Shown piece after piece: positions 13,951 to 21,830 of a stretch of DNA of 23,317 nt (the stretch's first letter is position 1; every line of letters begins with the position of its first letter). The notes beneath the pieces were generated by a model. That model searched no databases and had not been told where the DNA came from. It was given only the letters and a program-made list of their open reading frames with translations. The stretch comes from CAZYPU01 sp964649665. Its GTDB lineage: Bacteria > Omnitrophota > Gorgyraeia > JABMRN01 > RBG-13-46-9. The DNA is taken from NCBI GenBank assembly GCA_964649665.1, contig CAZYPU010000013.1, positions 1 to 23,317 on the forward strand, given 5' to 3'. The translations under genes and the position numbers were made by a program.

Positions 13951-13993
13951 AGAGAGGTGGGGCTCGCAATGACAGAATGAGCAAAACCATACA

Positions 13994-15196
13994 ATGAGAC
14001 GAATTAAAACCATAAGGCGGAGAAGGACGTATCTTTTAAACGCGGTTTTTCTTGCTTCGGTGCTTTTATTTTACGAAACGCACGCGGGCATGTTTTTTAA
14101 GGAATTTGCCGGCCGCCGCCTGCAGAAAATACTTCCGGAAGGGTCCCGCGTAGAAATAGGCAGTGTAAGCGGCGGGATTTTCAAAAACCTCGTTGCGGAG
14201 AACGTCCGCATCTACGCCGGCGAAACAAACGCCCGCCTGGAGATAGAAGAGGCCCGGATAAACTATAGGCTATGGTACCCGTTTTTGCAAAAAATCCCAT
14301 ACTTACGCCGCGGCGCGGAAGAAAAAAAACCGTCGCATTTCCGCATTGTAAAAGAAAAAGGTTATATTGACGTAACGGTGGACAAAAAAGGAGAGGACCT
14401 TTTTTTGGTAACCGGTAAGATCAAACACTTGAAATTCGGCAATATGGACATTGCGGGCGAGTGCGAGGCAGTTATCAAAACAGGCGGTGAGGGTATTATA
14501 AATTCGCGTGTTATTCTCAAAAATATGATCATAAATTACGCGCCTTTTGCACGCCAGACGGAAATTATATTAAGTCACGACAGGAAAAAAGGCGTGCTGG
14601 ACATAACCAGGTTCAATATGGGTGATGAGATAGAGGGCCGCGGGCACGTGGGGAAGACGGGGGCGGACTACATATTTTTGAAATGGACGGTTACGGATCT
14701 TGATCTAAAAGATTATTTTGCCTCCGAAAACGGCGCCGAAATTGCATCGGGAATAATAAACGGCAAGTTCGCGCTTGAGGGCCCGATAAAAGAAGCGCGC
14801 TTCCTGGGGCACCTTGCCGTCCGGGAGGGCAGCGTGATCGGCCTTAAATTCGATTCGATAATAGCTAACCTGAAGGGAAAACTTCCCCTCATTTCCATAA
14901 CGGACGATTCCAGGATCATCAAGGAAGACGGCCACATGGCGCTCGGCGGGATAATCGACCTCTCAAAACTGAAGGACGGGAAAGCTTTTGAAGGCGTCCG
15001 GCTCGGACCCGGGGAGAATTTCTTTGCCTGGGAAGGCTGGAACGTTACGCAGGCCTCCGAGAAGCCTTCGGTCGTGGCTGAGAAATATTTGGACGAGGAT
15101 TTCAGGTTAAGTTTCAAGTCGTATACGGAAGATAAGGAAAGACAGGAAGAGGAAGAGAAGTATTTTTTCGGCATTGAACATAAAATGAAATTTTAA
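13994..15196 (+). CDS. TamB/AsmA-like envelope protein (hypothetical)
   Basis: A 400-residue protein with a basic N-terminus and one hydrophobic segment at about residues 12-28, so probably anchored in the inner membrane with the rest in the periplasm. The stretch LQKILPEGSRVEIGSVSGGI..FKNLVAENVRIY resembles the start of AsmA/TamB-type proteins. It is followed by repeated beta-rich segments (SGIINGKFALEGPIKEARFLG, 'HMALGGIIDLSKLK') typical of that superfamily. TamB and AsmA-like proteins bridge the envelope and move phospholipids or help insert outer-membrane proteins. It precedes mlaE by 9 bases, which fits a lipid-transport role. It is far shorter than TamB and may be a diverged, reduced relative. 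No Shine-Dalgarno is obvious at the ATG. The specific family is uncertain. Confidence 0.6.
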   Translation: MRRIKTIRRRRTYLLNAVFLASVLLFYETHAGMFFKEFAGRRLQKILPEGSRVEIGSVSGGIFKNLVAENVRIYAGETNARLEIEEARINYRLWYPFLQKIPYLRRGAEEKKPSHFRIVKEKGYIDVTVDKKGEDLFLVTGKIKHLKFGNMDIAGECEAVIKTGGEGIINSRVILKNMIINYAPFARQTEIILSHDRKKGVLDITRFNMGDEIEGRGHVGKTGADYIFLKWTVTDLDLKDYFASENGAEIASGIINGKFALEGPIKEARFLGHLAVREGSVIGLKFDSIIANLKGKLPLISITDDSRIIKEDGHMALGGIIDLSKLKDGKAFEGVRLGPGENFFAWEGWNVTQASEKPSVVAEKYLDEDFRLSFKSYTEDKERQEEEEKYFFGIEHKMKF

Positions 15197-15205
15197 GGGG
15201 CGAAC

Positions 15206-15997
15206 GTGTTAAATATTAAAAACGGAATCCAGAAACTGGGCGAAAAAGCGATAGAGTTCATACAATACGTGGGGGCCCTCGGGATATTCATGGGAGAGGT
15301 AGCTTTCTGGCTTTTTCATCCGCCTTTCAGGCTTAGGCAGATTTTTAGACAGGCGGAAAAAATAGGCGTAAGCAGCCTGCCGATAGTATCGCTCATAAGC
15401 TTGTTTACCGGGATGGTTCTCGCTTTGCAGAGCGCCTACCAGATGCAGAAGATCCAGGCCGAGATGTATATAGCCTCGCTTGTCGCGCTTTCGATGGTGA
15501 GGGAATTGGGTCCGGTCCTTACGGCCCTCGTCGTAGCGGGGCGCTGCGGGGCGGCCATAACCGCGGAAATAGGTACAATGAAGGTAACAGAACAGATCGA
15601 CGCGCTGGAGACAATGGCGACCAATCCCATAAACTACCTTGTTACGCCGAAGTTCTGGGCGCTTTTGATTTCGCTTATTATACTCACGATCTACGCGAAC
15701 TTCATAGGCATGATAGGCGGTTATATCGTGGGCGTATACAAGCTTCGCATACCGCACCACATGTACATGAAGATGACATTTGAACCGCTGAAGCATTCCG
15801 ACATACGCAACGGGCTTTATAAAAGCGTTGTTTTCGCTATCGTGATATGCATTATAGCGTGCTTCGAGGGAATGCGGGCGCGGGAAGGGGCCGAGGGAGT
15901 CGGAAAGGCCACGACCTCGAGCGTGGTGCGAAGCTTCGTGCTGATAATCGCCTGCGACTGCCTCCTAACGGCATTCATGTACTTTATAGGGAGATAA
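15206..15997 (+). CDS. mlaE: MlaE-family phospholipid transport permease
   Basis: A 263-residue inner-membrane permease of the MlaE/YrbE family. An N-terminal amphipathic segment is followed by about five helices. Diagnostic stretches are SLFTGMVLALQSAYQMQK, VRELGPVLTALVVAGRCGAA, AEIGTMKVTEQIDALETMAT and the C-terminal EGVGKATTSSVV. With MlaF and MlaD it forms the ABC complex that moves phospholipids between the inner and outer membranes. The start is GTG at 15206, with AAGGGG 5 bases upstream. The next gene (mlaF) starts 6 bases after its stop. It supports the view that this organism has an outer membrane. Confidence 0.95.
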   Translation: MLNIKNGIQKLGEKAIEFIQYVGALGIFMGEVAFWLFHPPFRLRQIFRQAEKIGVSSLPIVSLISLFTGMVLALQSAYQMQKIQAEMYIASLVALSMVRELGPVLTALVVAGRCGAAITAEIGTMKVTEQIDALETMATNPINYLVTPKFWALLISLIILTIYANFIGMIGGYIVGVYKLRIPHHMYMKMTFEPLKHSDIRNGLYKSVVFAIVICIIACFEGMRAREGAEGVGKATTSSVVRSFVLIIACDCLLTAFMYFIGR

Positions 15998-16003
15998 TGC
16001 GCC

Positions 16004-16753
16004 ATGATAGAGATAATAAGTTTATGTAAGAATTTCGGCGACCACGTAGTGCTGAGCAACCTGAACCTTACCATAAATACCGGAGAGACAACGGTTATAA
16101 TCGGGAGGTCGGGCTGCGGGAAAAGCGTTCTCCTCAAGCATATCATAGGAATACTAAAACCGGATTCGGGGCAGGCCTTCATAGACGGAAAGGACATAAT
16201 CAAGCTGACAGGCAGAACGTTGAGCGAGATAAGGATGAAATTCGGGATGCTTTTCCAGGGCGCGGCGCTTTTCGATTCCCTTTCCGTATGGGAGAACGTT
16301 GCTTTCGGAATGATGGAGCATGATCACAAGCAGAAAGACGAGGTAATGAATAGGGTCACCGAATGCCTGGGCCTGGTGGGACTCTCGGGCGTGGAAGAAC
16401 TCAAACCGGCGGAGCTTTCCGGAGGCATGCGAAAAAGGGTCGGCCTTGCAAGGGCCATATGCATGAAGCCCGAGATCATTCTCTACGACGAACCGACAAC
16501 GGGCGTTGACCCCATAATGGGGGACGCTATAAATACCCTTATAAGGGAACTTCACGATAAATTAAAAGTTACCTCCGTAGCTGTTACACACGACATGACA
16601 AGCGCGTATAAAATAGCCGATAAAATCGCAATGCTTTACAACGGAAGGATTATCGCCGTGGGCACGCCGGGGGAGATAAAGAATACCAGGGACCCGGTCG
16701 TAAAACAATTTATTCACGGAGAGGCCAGGGGTCCGATCACAATAGGAGGTTAA
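16004..16753 (+). CDS. mlaF: MlaF-family phospholipid transport ATPase
   Basis: A 249-residue ABC ATPase with Walker A GRSGCGKS, the Q-loop stretch MLFQGAALFDSLSVWENVAF typical of MlaF, signature ELSGGMRKRVGLARAI, Walker B IILYDEPTTGVDP and the switch His in VTHDM. It energises the MlaE permease. The start lies 6 bases after mlaE, with GGGAG upstream. The MlaF-type DPIMGD after the Walker B and the flanking mlaE and mlaD exclude other ABC subfamilies. MlaB (STAS protein) and MlaC are not present in the window. Confidence 0.95.
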   Translation: MIEIISLCKNFGDHVVLSNLNLTINTGETTVIIGRSGCGKSVLLKHIIGILKPDSGQAFIDGKDIIKLTGRTLSEIRMKFGMLFQGAALFDSLSVWENVAFGMMEHDHKQKDEVMNRVTECLGLVGLSGVEELKPAELSGGMRKRVGLARAICMKPEIILYDEPTTGVDPIMGDAINTLIRELHDKLKVTSVAVTHDMTSAYKIADKIAMLYNGRIIAVGTPGEIKNTRDPVVKQFIHGEARGPITIGG

Positions 16754-16755
16754 TC

Positions 16756-17364
16756 ATGGCGGATGCGGAGAACAAGGTATTCGAATTGAAAGTGGGTATT
16801 TTTATCGCGGTGGGCATACTCATATTTTTCCTGATAGTATTTTCCATAGGAGACGTGTATCTTGTAAGGAAAGGTTTTCATGTAAACATCCTTTTTAATT
16901 TCGTTAACGGCGTCGGCCAGAGTGCTCCCGTCAGGCTCGCCGGTGTAAACGTCGGACAGATAGATAAAATCGATTTATTTTTCGACAAGAAAGAAAATAA
17001 AACGAAAGTAAAGGTGCTTGCCTGGATAAACGATGACAGGGTAAAAATCCAGAAGGATTGCAGGGCATCCATTAACACGCTCGGGCTTCTGGGCGAGAAA
17101 TATCTCGAGATTTCCCCGGGAAAGGATACAGACAATTTTCTCAAAAACGGGGACCAGATTACGGGCAATGATCCTGTCTCTACGGAATACCTCACACAGA
17201 AAATATGTAAGGTCGCCGATTCCGCCAACGTGGTTATGCTGCGGCTTAAAGAGGGGAAAGGCACCGTGGGAAAACTCCTGGTCGAGGAGACGATTTATAA
17301 CGACCTGGAAGCGTTTGTCAAAGACATAAAGGCGCACCCGTGGAAATTGTTAAAGAGAAAATAA
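16756..17364 (+). CDS. mlaD: MlaD-family MCE domain protein
   Basis: A 202-residue protein with one N-terminal membrane helix (about residues 12-35) and a single MCE domain (about 40-118). The domain shows NGVGQSAPVRLAGVNVGQID and INTLGLLGEKYLEISPG. Six such subunits form the periplasmic ring that binds lipid in the Mla complex. The C-terminal tail GKGTVGKLLVEETIYNDLEA is a common MCE tail motif. The start follows mlaF by 2 bases with AGGAGG upstream. The length is near that of short MlaD proteins. Confidence 0.92.
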   Translation: MADAENKVFELKVGIFIAVGILIFFLIVFSIGDVYLVRKGFHVNILFNFVNGVGQSAPVRLAGVNVGQIDKIDLFFDKKENKTKVKVLAWINDDRVKIQKDCRASINTLGLLGEKYLEISPGKDTDNFLKNGDQITGNDPVSTEYLTQKICKVADSANVVMLRLKEGKGTVGKLLVEETIYNDLEAFVKDIKAHPWKLLKRK

Positions 17365-17365
17365 G

Positions 17366-17385
17366 CCGCGTGCTTACGCATGCGG
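17366..17385 (+). other. Intercistronic hairpin after mlaD
   Basis: CCGCGTGC (17366-17373), a TTAC tetraloop, GCATGCGG (17378-17385): eight pairs with one G-U. It sits directly after the mlaD stop and has no T-run, so it may stabilise the 3' end of the message rather than terminate. Confidence 0.5.
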
Positions 17386-17405
17386 AGTAACGAAGGAGTA
17401 TAATC

Positions 17406-18425
17406 ATGACGATAATCGCAATAAGGCTGTTTTTTATTTTCCTTGCCACTACCGCCGGTTACTACATCGGCTCGCTTCTGGGCAATATGGGCGTGCAGGC
17501 CTCCGCCATGGGCGCCGGGATCGGTTTTCTTGGTTCCATTATGGTGATTCTTATAGAATTAAGCCTGAGAAGATTTTCCGTAAGAAACCTTTCGGCGTCC
17601 GTATTCGGCCTGATATTCGGATTTTTTATGGCATGGATTTTAATGTTTGTCGCGCGGCTTATCCCGATGAGCGAAGCGATATATTCGTCGCTTAACATCA
17701 TTTTTATCCTTGTGTTCTGCTATCTGGGCATGGTCATAGCCATGAAGGGCAACGATGAATTCAATCTGATCATTCCCTATGTAAGGTTTTCGCGCGAGGA
17801 AGAAAAAACCCAGGTCATTATTCTGGACACAAGCGTTATAATCGACGGCCGGATCGTGGATATAGCCCAAACCCGTTTCATTGAGGGCCGCTTCCTCGTT
17901 CCGCGTTTTGTCCTGAGGGAATTACAGCAGGTAGCGGATTCGCAGGACGCGCTGAAACGAAACCGCGGCCGCCGCGGCCTGGACGTGCTGAACCGCCTCC
18001 AGAAGAATCCGCACATCGATGTGAAAATTCACGAAGATGATTTTCCGGAGATCAAAGACGTCGACGCCAAGATCGTCAAGCTCGGCAAAGTACTCGGCGC
18101 GAAAGTTTTTACCAACGATTTCAACCTTAATAAAATAGCCGAACTTCAGGGGGTAAGCGTTTTAAACATAAATGACCTTACCAATGCCCTCAAGCCCGTG
18201 GTTCTGCCGGGTGAGGAAATGACCGCAAGGATCACCAAAGCTGGAAAGGAATACAATCAGGGCGTCGCCTATCTTGACGACGGGACAATGGTCGTGATTG
18301 ATAACGCCAGGCATCTTGTGGGCCAGAGCGCGAGAGTCGTTGTAACCAGCGTTCTGCAGACTTCGGCCGGCAGGATGATCTTCGCTAACAGGGCTGACGA
18401 ACGATCCGAGCGGAGATCAAGGTGA
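17406..18425 (+). CDS. Membrane PIN-TRAM domain protein (YacL family)
   Basis: A 339-residue protein. Four hydrophobic segments (about residues 4-24, 34-54, 64-84, 93-113) are followed by a PIN nuclease domain from about 135 (VIILDTSVIIDGRI, with D141 the first catalytic acid and VLGAKVFTNDFNL further on). A C-terminal TRAM domain follows (about 275-330, 'YLDDGTMVVIDNARHLVGQ'). This is the layout of YacL-type proteins, likely RNases or RNA-binding proteins at the membrane. Their target is not established. The ATG has AAGGAG 8 bases upstream. The stop overlaps the ispD start (GTGA), and YacL next to ispD is a neighbourhood seen in several phyla. Confidence 0.92.
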   Translation: MTIIAIRLFFIFLATTAGYYIGSLLGNMGVQASAMGAGIGFLGSIMVILIELSLRRFSVRNLSASVFGLIFGFFMAWILMFVARLIPMSEAIYSSLNIIFILVFCYLGMVIAMKGNDEFNLIIPYVRFSREEEKTQVIILDTSVIIDGRIVDIAQTRFIEGRFLVPRFVLRELQQVADSQDALKRNRGRRGLDVLNRLQKNPHIDVKIHEDDFPEIKDVDAKIVKLGKVLGAKVFTNDFNLNKIAELQGVSVLNINDLTNALKPVVLPGEEMTARITKAGKEYNQGVAYLDDGTMVVIDNARHLVGQSARVVVTSVLQTSAGRMIFANRADERSERRSR

Positions 18426-19123
18426 TAATGCGCAAATGCGCGCAGATAAAAGTAACGTGTATAATTGCCGCAGGGGGCAGGGGCAAAAGGTTAAAAGCAG
18501 GGCAAGACAAGGCTTTTGTGGCGCTCCGCGCGAGGCCCCTGATTTTCCATACCTTGAAGGTCTTTGAAAACTGCAATTTTGTAGACAGTATTATTGCTGT
18601 TGTTTCGCCCGATAAATTAAAAGCATGCCGGAAGCTGGTTAAGAAATACGGATTCAAAAAAGTTCGCGCCGTTGTGGCCGGGGGCAGGAGGCGCTTTGAT
18701 TCGGTCAGGAGCGGCCTTCGCAAAGCGCGGGACGCGGATTTTGTTTTAATACATGACGGCGCAAGGCCGTTTGTGGACGGGGACCTTGTAAAGCGAGTTT
18801 TTATCGCTGCGAAAAAAAACGGAGCCTCTATCTGCGCCACTGCGGTAAAGCAGACGCTCAAACGCGCCGGAAAAAGTTTTTTTGTATTCGAAACCCCCGA
18901 ACGCAGATTCCTGTGGGAGGCGCAGACTCCCCAGGCGTTTAAAAAAGACCTGATAGTAAAAGCGTACCGGAAAGCCGGGCAAAGGGCCGCGACTGATGAC
19001 GCGAGCCTCGTGGAAAAGCTGGGTCATAAGGTAAAAATCGTAAAGGGATCGTCCCGGAACATAAAGATCACAACACCGGAAGATTTGGCCCTGGCGAGGG
19101 TACTTTTGAAAGGTAAGGTGTAA
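18422..19123 (+). CDS. ispD: 2-C-methyl-D-erythritol 4-phosphate cytidylyltransferase IspD
   Basis: A 233-residue enzyme that transfers CMP to methylerythritol phosphate, step 3 of the MEP isoprenoid pathway. Marks are the nucleotide-binding loop CIIAAGGRGKRLKAGQDKAF, VAGGRRRFDSVRSGL, LIHDGARPFV, FLWEAQTPQAFKKDL, ATDDASLVE and the ending NIKITTPEDLALA. The GTG at 18422 overlaps the upstream stop (GTGA) and has GGAG 6 bases before it. An ATG at 18428 is an alternative. The normal partner ispF follows after a repeat-filled gap; the two are often adjacent or fused. Confidence 0.94.
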   Translation: MIMRKCAQIKVTCIIAAGGRGKRLKAGQDKAFVALRARPLIFHTLKVFENCNFVDSIIAVVSPDKLKACRKLVKKYGFKKVRAVVAGGRRRFDSVRSGLRKARDADFVLIHDGARPFVDGDLVKRVFIAAKKNGASICATAVKQTLKRAGKSFFVFETPERRFLWEAQTPQAFKKDLIVKAYRKAGQRAATDDASLVEKLGHKVKIVKGSSRNIKITTPEDLALARVLLKGKV

Positions 19124-19143
19124 GCTACGATGGACAAAATTCC

Positions 19144-19227
19144 GTCATTGCGAGGAGGTCCGAAGGGCCGACGAAGCAATCTCCTTCATATGGGATTGCT
19201 TCGGGCGCTTCGCGCCCTCGCAATGAC
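19144..19227. repeat. Dispersed palindromic repeat of the GTCATTGCGAG type
   Basis: Perfect outer arms GTCATTGCGAG (19144-19154) and CTCGCAATGAC (19217-19227); perfect inner arms CGAAGCAATC (19172-19181) and GATTGCTTCG (19194-19203). ACGATGGA (19127-19134) and TCCATCGT (19237-19244) extend the symmetry outward. This is a widespread class of bacterial palindromic repeats; here it splits ispD from ispF. Confidence 0.88.
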
Positions 19228-19263
19228 AAGTATCTATCCATCGTCCTTCGTAACGGAGTATAT

Positions 19264-19740
19264 ATGCGAGTAGGTATCGGCTACGATATACACAGGCTGA
19301 TGGAAGGAAGAAGGCTGGTCCTCGGCGGGGTGGAAATCCCTTACGTCAAAGGGCTCCTCGGCCATTCGGACGCCGATGTGCTGTTGCACGCGGTATGCGA
19401 CGCCATGCTGGGCGCGGCGGCGCTCGGCGATATCGGCAGGCATTTCCCGAATACCGGGGCGCAGTATAAAGGCGCCTCAAGCGCGGGGCTTCTCGAAAAA
19501 GTAAGGGATTTAGTCATTCGGGAGAAGTACCGCGTCAATAACGTGGATGTAGTCGTCATAGCCGAAGAGCCCAACATAAGCCGATTCATCGGCGATATGC
19601 GCGGGAACATTTCGGGTATTTTGCAGGTCGGCCCGCAGCAGGTTAATGTAAAAGCCACCACAAGCGAAGGGGTGGGCCCGATGGGAAGAAGCGAAGCAAT
19701 CGCAAGTTACGCAGTGGTGACATTGGAAAAGCGGAGGTAA
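19264..19740 (+). CDS. ispF: 2-C-methyl-D-erythritol 2,4-cyclodiphosphate synthase IspF
   Basis: A 158-residue trimeric enzyme that cyclises CDP-methylerythritol phosphate, step 5 of the MEP pathway. Metal ligands D8 and H10 (GYDIHRL) and H42 in HSDADVLLHAVCDAMLGA are present. So are the signature GDIGRHFPNT and the C-terminal KATTSEGVGPMGRSEAI. Standard length. The ATG has GGAG 5 bases upstream. It lies downstream of ispD across the 140-base gap carrying the palindromic repeat. Confidence 0.96.
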   Translation: MRVGIGYDIHRLMEGRRLVLGGVEIPYVKGLLGHSDADVLLHAVCDAMLGAAALGDIGRHFPNTGAQYKGASSAGLLEKVRDLVIREKYRVNNVDVVVIAEEPNISRFIGDMRGNISGILQVGPQQVNVKATTSEGVGPMGRSEAIASYAVVTLEKRR

Positions 19741-19746
19741 ATATTC

Positions 19747-20421
19747 ATGGCGAGCTTGATATTTATATTGTCTGTTTTGGCCGTTATCCTTGCATACCTT
19801 GTTTTCGTGAGCCTGATCTTTAAAAAAGAAATAAAGGCGATTTTCGAATGCGACCCGGCAGCGACGAATTTTATGGAGGTTTTGCTGACCTATTCGGGCC
19901 TTCATGCCATAATCTTTTACAGGATCGCGCACAAATTGTTTAAAATCGGCGTTCCTTTTATCCCGCGTTTTATGTCGCAGTTCGCCAGGTGGATTACCGG
20001 CATAGAGATCCATCCGGGCGCCGCTATAGCGGGAGGTTTTTTTATAGACCACGGCATGGGCGTTGTAATAGGCGAGACATCTGTCATAGGAAGCAATGTA
20101 ACCCTTTTTCAGGGGGTAACGCTGGGAGGAACGGGAAAGGAGCGCGGCAAAAGGCACCCGACCCTCGGGAACAATATCGTCGTCGGCGCGGGAGCCAAGG
20201 TGCTCGGGAACATAACGGTAGGGGATAACTCCTACATAGGGGCCAATGCCGTCGTCATTAAGGACGTTCCCCCCAATTCGACGGTGGTCGGCGTGCCGGG
20301 AAGAATTACCAAACAGGACGGAAAAAAGATTGACGGCAAGATGGACCATGTCCATACGCTTGACCCCATACTCCAGGACATAGACGCGTTGAAACAAAGG
20401 ATAGAGAAACTGGAGAAATAG
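19747..20421 (+). CDS. cysE: Serine O-acetyltransferase with N-terminal membrane segment
   Basis: A 224-residue protein. The left-handed beta-helix part holds the SAT signature GIEIHPGAAIAGGFFIDHGM, GVVIGETSVIGSNVTLFQGV and HPTLGNNIVVGAGAKVLG. The histidine in DHG is the catalytic one. It acetylates serine with acetyl-CoA, the first step of cysteine synthesis. Oddity: residues 1-25 (MASLIFILSVLAVILAYLVF...) are a clear membrane helix instead of the usual cytoplasmic helical region; a short DPAATN...LTYSGLHAIIFYR segment remains, as in short EpsC-type enzymes. The C-terminus ends in a predicted coiled coil (LQDIDALKQRIEKLEK). It starts 6 bases after ispF and precedes cysS by 23 bases, grouping cysteine synthesis with cysteinyl-tRNA formation. 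Confidence 0.9.
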   Translation: MASLIFILSVLAVILAYLVFVSLIFKKEIKAIFECDPAATNFMEVLLTYSGLHAIIFYRIAHKLFKIGVPFIPRFMSQFARWITGIEIHPGAAIAGGFFIDHGMGVVIGETSVIGSNVTLFQGVTLGGTGKERGKRHPTLGNNIVVGAGAKVLGNITVGDNSYIGANAVVIKDVPPNSTVVGVPGRITKQDGKKIDGKMDHVHTLDPILQDIDALKQRIEKLEK

Positions 20422-20444
20422 GCCGCCCGGGCAAAACCGAAAGC

Positions 20445-21830
20445 ATGGAAATATATAACACCCTTTCGCGGAAAAAAGAGAAACTCAAAGGCAAAAAAAT
20501 CGGCATCTATGTATGCGGCCCCACCGTGTATGACGATCCGCATATCGGGCACGCCAGAAGCGCTCACGCCTTTGACGTTATCGTGCGCTACCTGAAGTTC
20601 AAAGGTTTTAAAATAACGTTTGTGCGAAACGTGACCGACATAGACGATAAGATAATCGCCAGGGCCCGCCGCGAGCCGGGCGAGGCGGAACTGAAAGACA
20701 AGGTAAAAGCGGTGGCGGACAGGTTCCTGAAGCGTTACCACGAGGACATTGCCCTCATGGGACTGGTGGCGCCGGACAGGGAGCCGAAGGCAACCGAGGT
20801 AATCCGTGACATGGTTGATTTCATCGCGATACTGATTAAGAAAGGATTCGCCTACGCCGCGGGCGGCAATGTTTATTTTGACGTGAGGAAATTCAAGGAT
20901 TACGGGAAACTCTCCGGGCAATCGCTCGGCGAGATGCGCGAGGGCGCGCGCGTTTCACTCGATAAGAACAAAAAGGACCCGCTGGATTTTGCTTTATGGA
21001 AGGCATCCAAAGAGGGAGAGCCCGCGTGGCCGAGCCCCTGGGGCGCGGGAAGGCCCGGCTGGCACATAGAATGCTCGGTCATGAGCACGAAAATACTGGG
21101 TAAAAATTTCACGATACACGGCGGCGGGCTCGACCTTATATTTCCGCACCACGAAAACGAAATTGCCCAGACCGTCTGCGCCGGTAAAAAAAGCGCCGGG
21201 TACTGGATTCACAACGGGCTCCTTACCACCGGCGGCCAAAAGATGGCCAAATCTTTGGGGAATTTCATAACAATAAGGGATTTTCTGGCCAAACATAAGG
21301 ACCTCGATCTCTTGAAATTGCTTTTCCTGCGCAGCCATTACAGGCATCCCGTTGATTATACGGAAGGCAAGATTGATGAAATGGCGAAGATGAAAGAAAG
21401 AATAGCCATATTTTCACGGGAAGCGGGAAAAGTCAAAGGCGCCGGGCGCAAAATGCGAAAAACCAAAGACGTAAAAAAAATTAAAGAAAAATTCACCAAA
21501 GCGATGGAAGACGATTTCAATACACCCGAGGCGCTCGCCGCGGTTTTTGAGTTGGTAAATCTTGGCAACATTTACTTATTGAAAAAAAATACGGGCCCTG
21601 CCCTGGGGGTGAAAGATACGCTTTTGACTTTGGCGTCTATTCTTGGGATTTCGCCGGAAGAACCTGAATTAGAGCTGGAAGAACGGGACGGAAAACTCAT
21701 AAGAGAAAGAAACAAGGCGAGGCGTGAAGGGGATTTTGAAAAGGCGGACAAAATAAGAAAAGAACTGCTGAAAAAAGGCATAATACTGGAAGACGCGCAG
21801 GCAGGAACAAAATGGCGAAGAAAGCTTTAA
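20445..21830 (+). CDS. cysS: Cysteinyl-tRNA synthetase
   Basis: A 461-residue class I synthetase with HIGH at 33-36 (IYVCGPTVYDDPHIGHAR) and KMAKS at 266-270. The zinc site is C24, C210 (GWHIECSVMS), H235 and E239 (FPHHENE). The DALR-type tail ends in the usual ERNKARREGDFEKADKIRKE helix. It charges tRNA-Cys, using the cysteine made through the enzyme encoded just upstream. There is only a weak ribosome site before the ATG. Its 3' end overlaps tmk by 19 bases. Confidence 0.97.
   Translation: MEIYNTLSRKKEKLKGKKIGIYVCGPTVYDDPHIGHARSAHAFDVIVRYLKFKGFKITFVRNVTDIDDKIIARARREPGEAELKDKVKAVADRFLKRYHEDIALMGLVAPDREPKATEVIRDMVDFIAILIKKGFAYAAGGNVYFDVRKFKDYGKLSGQSLGEMREGARVSLDKNKKDPLDFALWKASKEGEPAWPSPWGAGRPGWHIECSVMSTKILGKNFTIHGGGLDLIFPHHENEIAQTVCAGKKSAGYWIHNGLLTTGGQKMAKSLGNFITIRDFLAKHKDLDLLKLLFLRSHYRHPVDYTEGKIDEMAKMKERIAIFSREAGKVKGAGRKMRKTKDVKKIKEKFTKAMEDDFNTPEALAAVFELVNLGNIYLLKKNTGPALGVKDTLLTLASILGISPEEPELELEERDGKLIRERNKARREGDFEKADKIRKELLKKGIILEDAQAGTKWRRKL

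Noticed and set aside
15209..15796. Minus-strand open frame of 195 codons across mlaE
   Set aside because: Shadow of mlaE; no family features.
19510..20397. Minus-strand open frame of 295 codons across ispF and cysE
   Set aside because: Antisense shadow of two well-supported genes; the translation is rich in Tyr, His and Arg without any domain.
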